Shown: positions 61,759 through 64,000 of the stretch, in pieces | Position numbering within the stretch: the stretch's first letter is position 1 | Layout of the letters: the number at the start of each line of letters is the position of its first letter | NCBI GenBank assembly: GCA_017617315.1 | Contig: JAFZWM010000022.1 | Location: 1 to 64,000, forward strand | Origin: Bacteroidaceae bacterium | GTDB lineage: Bacteria; Bacteroidota; Bacteroidia; Bacteroidales; Bacteroidaceae | Length of the DNA: 64,000 bases | Direction of reading: 5' to 3' | The notes under the pieces: generated by a model | Databases searched by the model: none | Told to the model about the DNA's origin: nothing | Seen by the model: only the letters and a program-made list of their open reading frames with translations | Translations under genes and position numbers: made by a program

Positions 61759-61833
61759 ACGTATAAAAATGAGAAACGCAAACTTTTTTTTAAGTTTTTT
61801 CGGGCGAATGAATGCCATATCGCAAAAAACTCG

Positions 61834-61841
61834 TAAATTTG
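61834..61841 (+). promoter_or_regulatory. -7 box of the secreted unknown gene
   Basis: TAAATTTG, exact TAnnTTTG, 44 bases before ATG 61886. It argues against translation starting at 61769. Confidence 0.65.
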
Positions 61842-61885
61842 AACACAAATTCAGAAGAACGAAAATCTTAACGTCAGTTAACTTA

Positions 61886-62389
61886 ATGAAATGCATGGCA
61901 TTGTGGGCTTTGGCGGCTTCTTTCATGAGCGTGCCGGCCGTTGCTCAAGAAAGCAGAATGGTTGATCAGGATTCGGTCCAGTCCGTTGCTTGCGTGTGGG
62001 AAAAAGGAGGCATTGCCTTTACGAGTGTTGAGCCTGTACAGATAAGGAAGAACACGCCTCAGTTGTACGAAGTTTCGGCTGAAGATTATCTGATTTCATT
62101 GCAGATGATTGACCGCGACGGGCTTGAACCCGACCAGCTGAAGGAGACTATGCAGATGCTTGCCGCAAGCATAGGGCTGAAGGATGCATCGGGCATAGAC
62201 GAGATTAAGAATCTTCCGGGAATAAAAGGGCATATCATCGAGGGAGACCTTCGCAATTACGGAGGATATCTTATAACTCTCGCGCCCGAAAACTCGACTG
62301 TGGCATATCTCATGACAATCGTCTATGTTGAGGGTATGGAAGAGGATATTGACCGCATTATCGACAGCATTCGTCAGATTGGCAAGTAG
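61886..62389 (+). CDS. Secreted protein of unknown function
   Basis: 167 aa with a signal peptide (MKCMALWALAASFMSVPAVAQ). The mature part of about 145 residues is mixed alpha/beta (QIRKNTPQLYEVSAEDYLISL, KGHIIEGDLRNYGGYLITLAP, MEEDIDRIIDSIRQIGK). I do not recognise the family; size and layout are like the many small exported DUFs of Bacteroidales. Lies 34 bases before proB, perhaps in one message, although the functions look unrelated. Confidence 0.7.
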   Translation: MKCMALWALAASFMSVPAVAQESRMVDQDSVQSVACVWEKGGIAFTSVEPVQIRKNTPQLYEVSAEDYLISLQMIDRDGLEPDQLKETMQMLAASIGLKDASGIDEIKNLPGIKGHIIEGDLRNYGGYLITLAPENSTVAYLMTIVYVEGMEEDIDRIIDSIRQIGK

Positions 62390-62423
62390 ATGCGTTTTGC
62401 TGAATATTTTTTGATTCGAAAAA

Positions 62424-63506
62424 ATGGAACAGAAATATAGAAGAATAACTGTAAAGATTGGTAGTAATGTTTTGACGCGTAAGGACGGAACGCTCGATGT
62501 TACGCGCATGTCGGCAATCGTCGACCAGGTGGCAGAGCTTCGGAAACTCGGAATCGAGATAATCCTTGTGTCGTCGGGAGCCGTGGCCTCGGGCCGAAGC
62601 GAACTGAAGGTTTCGCGAAAGATGGACAGCGTTGACCAGCGCCAGCTTTTCTCGGCTGTGGGACAGGCAAAGCTCATCCGCCGTTACTACGATTTCTTTA
62701 AGGAACATCATATTGCGGTGGGACAGGTTCTTACAATGAAGGAGAACTTCGGAACCCGCCGCCATTATCTTAACCAGCGCAACTGCATGATGGTGATGCT
62801 CGAGAACGGCGTTATTCCAATCGTTAATGAGAACGACACAATTTCGCTTACCGAGCTGATGTTTACCGATAACGACGAACTTTCGGGACTCATTGCCACC
62901 ATGATGGACGCCGATGCGCTCATCATTCTGAGCAATATCGACGGAATCTTCACAGGAAATCCGTCAGACCCGAAGGCCAAGGTCATTCGCGAGGTTCATC
63001 CAGGCGAAGACCTGACTCAGTATGTGCAGACCGAGAAGTCTGGCTTTGGCCGTGGCGGAATGATAACTAAGACAACTATCGCCCGAAAGGTTGCGGAGGA
63101 AGGTCTCGACGTCTTCATTGCCAACGGAAAGAAAGACAACATTCTCGTCGACCTTATAACTCGCACGGATGAAACCACATTTACCCACTTCATTCCGAAG
63201 AAAGACGAAGTTTCGAGCGTAAAAAAATGGATTTCGCACTCTGCCGGATTTGCAAAGGGCGAACTTCATCTCAACGAAGAGGCTGTAAAGGCTATAAAAG
63301 GCCGAAAGGCTGCAAGCATCTTGCCGGTTGGTGTAGTTAGGATTGAAGGCGATTTCGAGAAAGACGACATCGTAAAGGTCGTGAACCATTCGGGCAAGGC
63401 GATAGGCGTTGGAAAAGTGTCATGCTCTGCCGACGAAGCCCGTGGCGTTATCGGAAAGCACGACCAGAAACCTCTTGTTCATTACGATTATCTCTATTTA
63501 GACTAA
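62424..63506 (+). CDS. proB: Glutamate 5-kinase
   Basis: First step of proline synthesis from glutamate. 360 aa: amino-acid kinase domain (KIGSNVLTRKDG, LVSSGAVASGR, VNENDTISLTELMFTDND, ALIILSNIDGIFTGNP, SGFGRGGMITKTTIARK) and a C-terminal PUA domain from about 275 (GRKAASILPVGVVRIEGDFEKDDIV). Followed after nine bases by proA. Confidence 0.95.
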   Translation: MEQKYRRITVKIGSNVLTRKDGTLDVTRMSAIVDQVAELRKLGIEIILVSSGAVASGRSELKVSRKMDSVDQRQLFSAVGQAKLIRRYYDFFKEHHIAVGQVLTMKENFGTRRHYLNQRNCMMVMLENGVIPIVNENDTISLTELMFTDNDELSGLIATMMDADALIILSNIDGIFTGNPSDPKAKVIREVHPGEDLTQYVQTEKSGFGRGGMITKTTIARKVAEEGLDVFIANGKKDNILVDLITRTDETTFTHFIPKKDEVSSVKKWISHSAGFAKGELHLNEEAVKAIKGRKAASILPVGVVRIEGDFEKDDIVKVVNHSGKAIGVGKVSCSADEARGVIGKHDQKPLVHYDYLYLD

Positions 63507-63515
63507 ACTTTTATT

Positions 63516-64000
63516 ATGGCATTAAGCAAACTTTTTGAATCAGTTCGCGAGGCAAGCACCTCGTTGTCCGACTTGGACGACAAGCGCATTAACGAGATAC
63601 TTTTGGCTGTGGCCGACGAAGCCGTTGCCCAGACTCCGGCCATTCTCGAGGCTAACGCAAAGGATTTGGCACGAATGGATTCTGCCAACCCGATGTACGA
63701 CCGTCTGAAACTGACAAAGGAGCGCATCGAGGGCATTGCATCTGATACGCGCCATGTGGCTCAGTTGCCGTCGCCTCTTGGCAGAGTGCTGAAGCACAGC
63801 GTGTTGCCTAACGGCCTCGACATCACTCGCGTAAGCGTGCCTTTTGGTGTTATCGGAATTGTTTACGAAGCTCGTCCTAATGTCACATTCGATGTCTTTT
63901 CGCTCTGTCTGAAGAGCGGAAACGCCTGCATTCTGAAAGGCGGAAAGGATGCCGATGACAGCAACCGCGCCATAATGAACGTAATTCACTCCGTGCTTAA
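63516..64000 (+). CDS. proA: Glutamate-5-semialdehyde dehydrogenase, N-terminal part
   Basis: Second step of proline synthesis, reducing glutamyl 5-phosphate. The frame starts ATG GCA TTA AGC AAA at 63516 and is open to the window edge (161 codons of about 415). Typical sequences are [19 protein letters not shown] and [17 protein letters not shown]. Makes a proBA operon. Confidence 0.95.
   Translation, partial: MALSKLFESVREASTSLSDLDDKRINEILLAVADEAVAQTPAILEANAKDLARMDSANPMYDRLKLTKERIEGIASDTRHVAQLPSPLGRVLKHSVLPNGLDITRVSVPFGVIGIVYEARPNVTFDVFSLCLKSGNACILKGGKDADDSNRAIMNVIHSVL

Overview
The window reads as a chromosomal segment of a gut- or rumen-type member of the Bacteroidales, most like Prevotella and relatives. 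The clues are promoters with the Bacteroidetes -7 motif TAnnTTTG instead of a sigma70 -10 box, a TonB/ExbB/ExbD energiser with two ExbD copies, a TonB-dependent receptor with a carboxypeptidase-like N-terminal domain, a type IX secretion protein (PorQ) together with a pectate lyase ending in a sorting-like tail, a fused SecDF, 2-oxoacid:ferredoxin oxidoreductase (KorAB), and Bacteroidetes families such as DUF1573, DUF4254 and DUF3108. Most of the window is ordinary core genome. The assignment to a genus is inference.

Layout. 1-7.5 kb: end of PEP carboxykinase (pckA), a very large alpha-2-macroglobulin-like protein whose gene changes base composition in the middle, and a DUF1573 protein. 7.5-11.2 kb (minus): pfkA, then porQ-cmk-ispH. 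11.4-16.5 kb (plus): tonB, a polyprenyl synthetase, tatD, then exbB-(4-TM protein)-exbD-exbD. 16.6-22.2 kb (minus): a compact run GH3-like adenylase, Ig-like lipoprotein, DUF3108 protein, xerD, gtrA. 22.3 kb: a second, different phosphofructokinase. 23.4-25.9 kb (minus): acpP-fabF-rnc. 26-39 kb: an envelope-glycan region with GT9, DUF4254, two LTA-synthase-like alkaline-phosphatase-superfamily membrane enzymes, a LpxL-like acyltransferase, GT90, GT2, two GT4 enzymes and an MsbA-type ABC exporter. 39-43.7 kb: rnhA, argS, and divergently a rhomboid protease and an endo/exonuclease/phosphatase. 43.9-46.8 kb: secDF.

46.9-52.2 kb is the accessory part. A tRNA-Arg(CCT) gene is followed by a 5.2-kb integrated element bounded by an 18-bp direct repeat of the tRNA 3' end. 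It carries a tyrosine integrase, an AT-rich unknown 290-aa gene, an excisionase-like HTH protein, an unknown 180-aa protein, a replication initiator resembling the filamentous-phage II/X family, and two small genes. A 23-bp repeat lies just inside each end. The native tRNA terminator now sits on the far side of the element. I see no coat, Zot-like, relaxase or conjugation gene, so it looks like a minimal integrative replicon or satellite, and this is the best candidate for something undescribed.

52.4-64 kb: TonB-dependent receptor, korAB, secreted pectate lyase, secreted adenosine-deaminase-like protein, a 53-aa basic small protein with its own promoter and hairpin, a short secreted unknown protein, proB, and the start of proA, which runs off the window.

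How they fit: TonB/ExbBD energise the outer-membrane receptor; PorQ belongs to the secretion machine that probably exports the pectate lyase; the glycan region builds lipid A/core and surface polymer; the two phosphofructokinases, PckA and KorAB serve the fermentative succinate-type central metabolism typical of this group.
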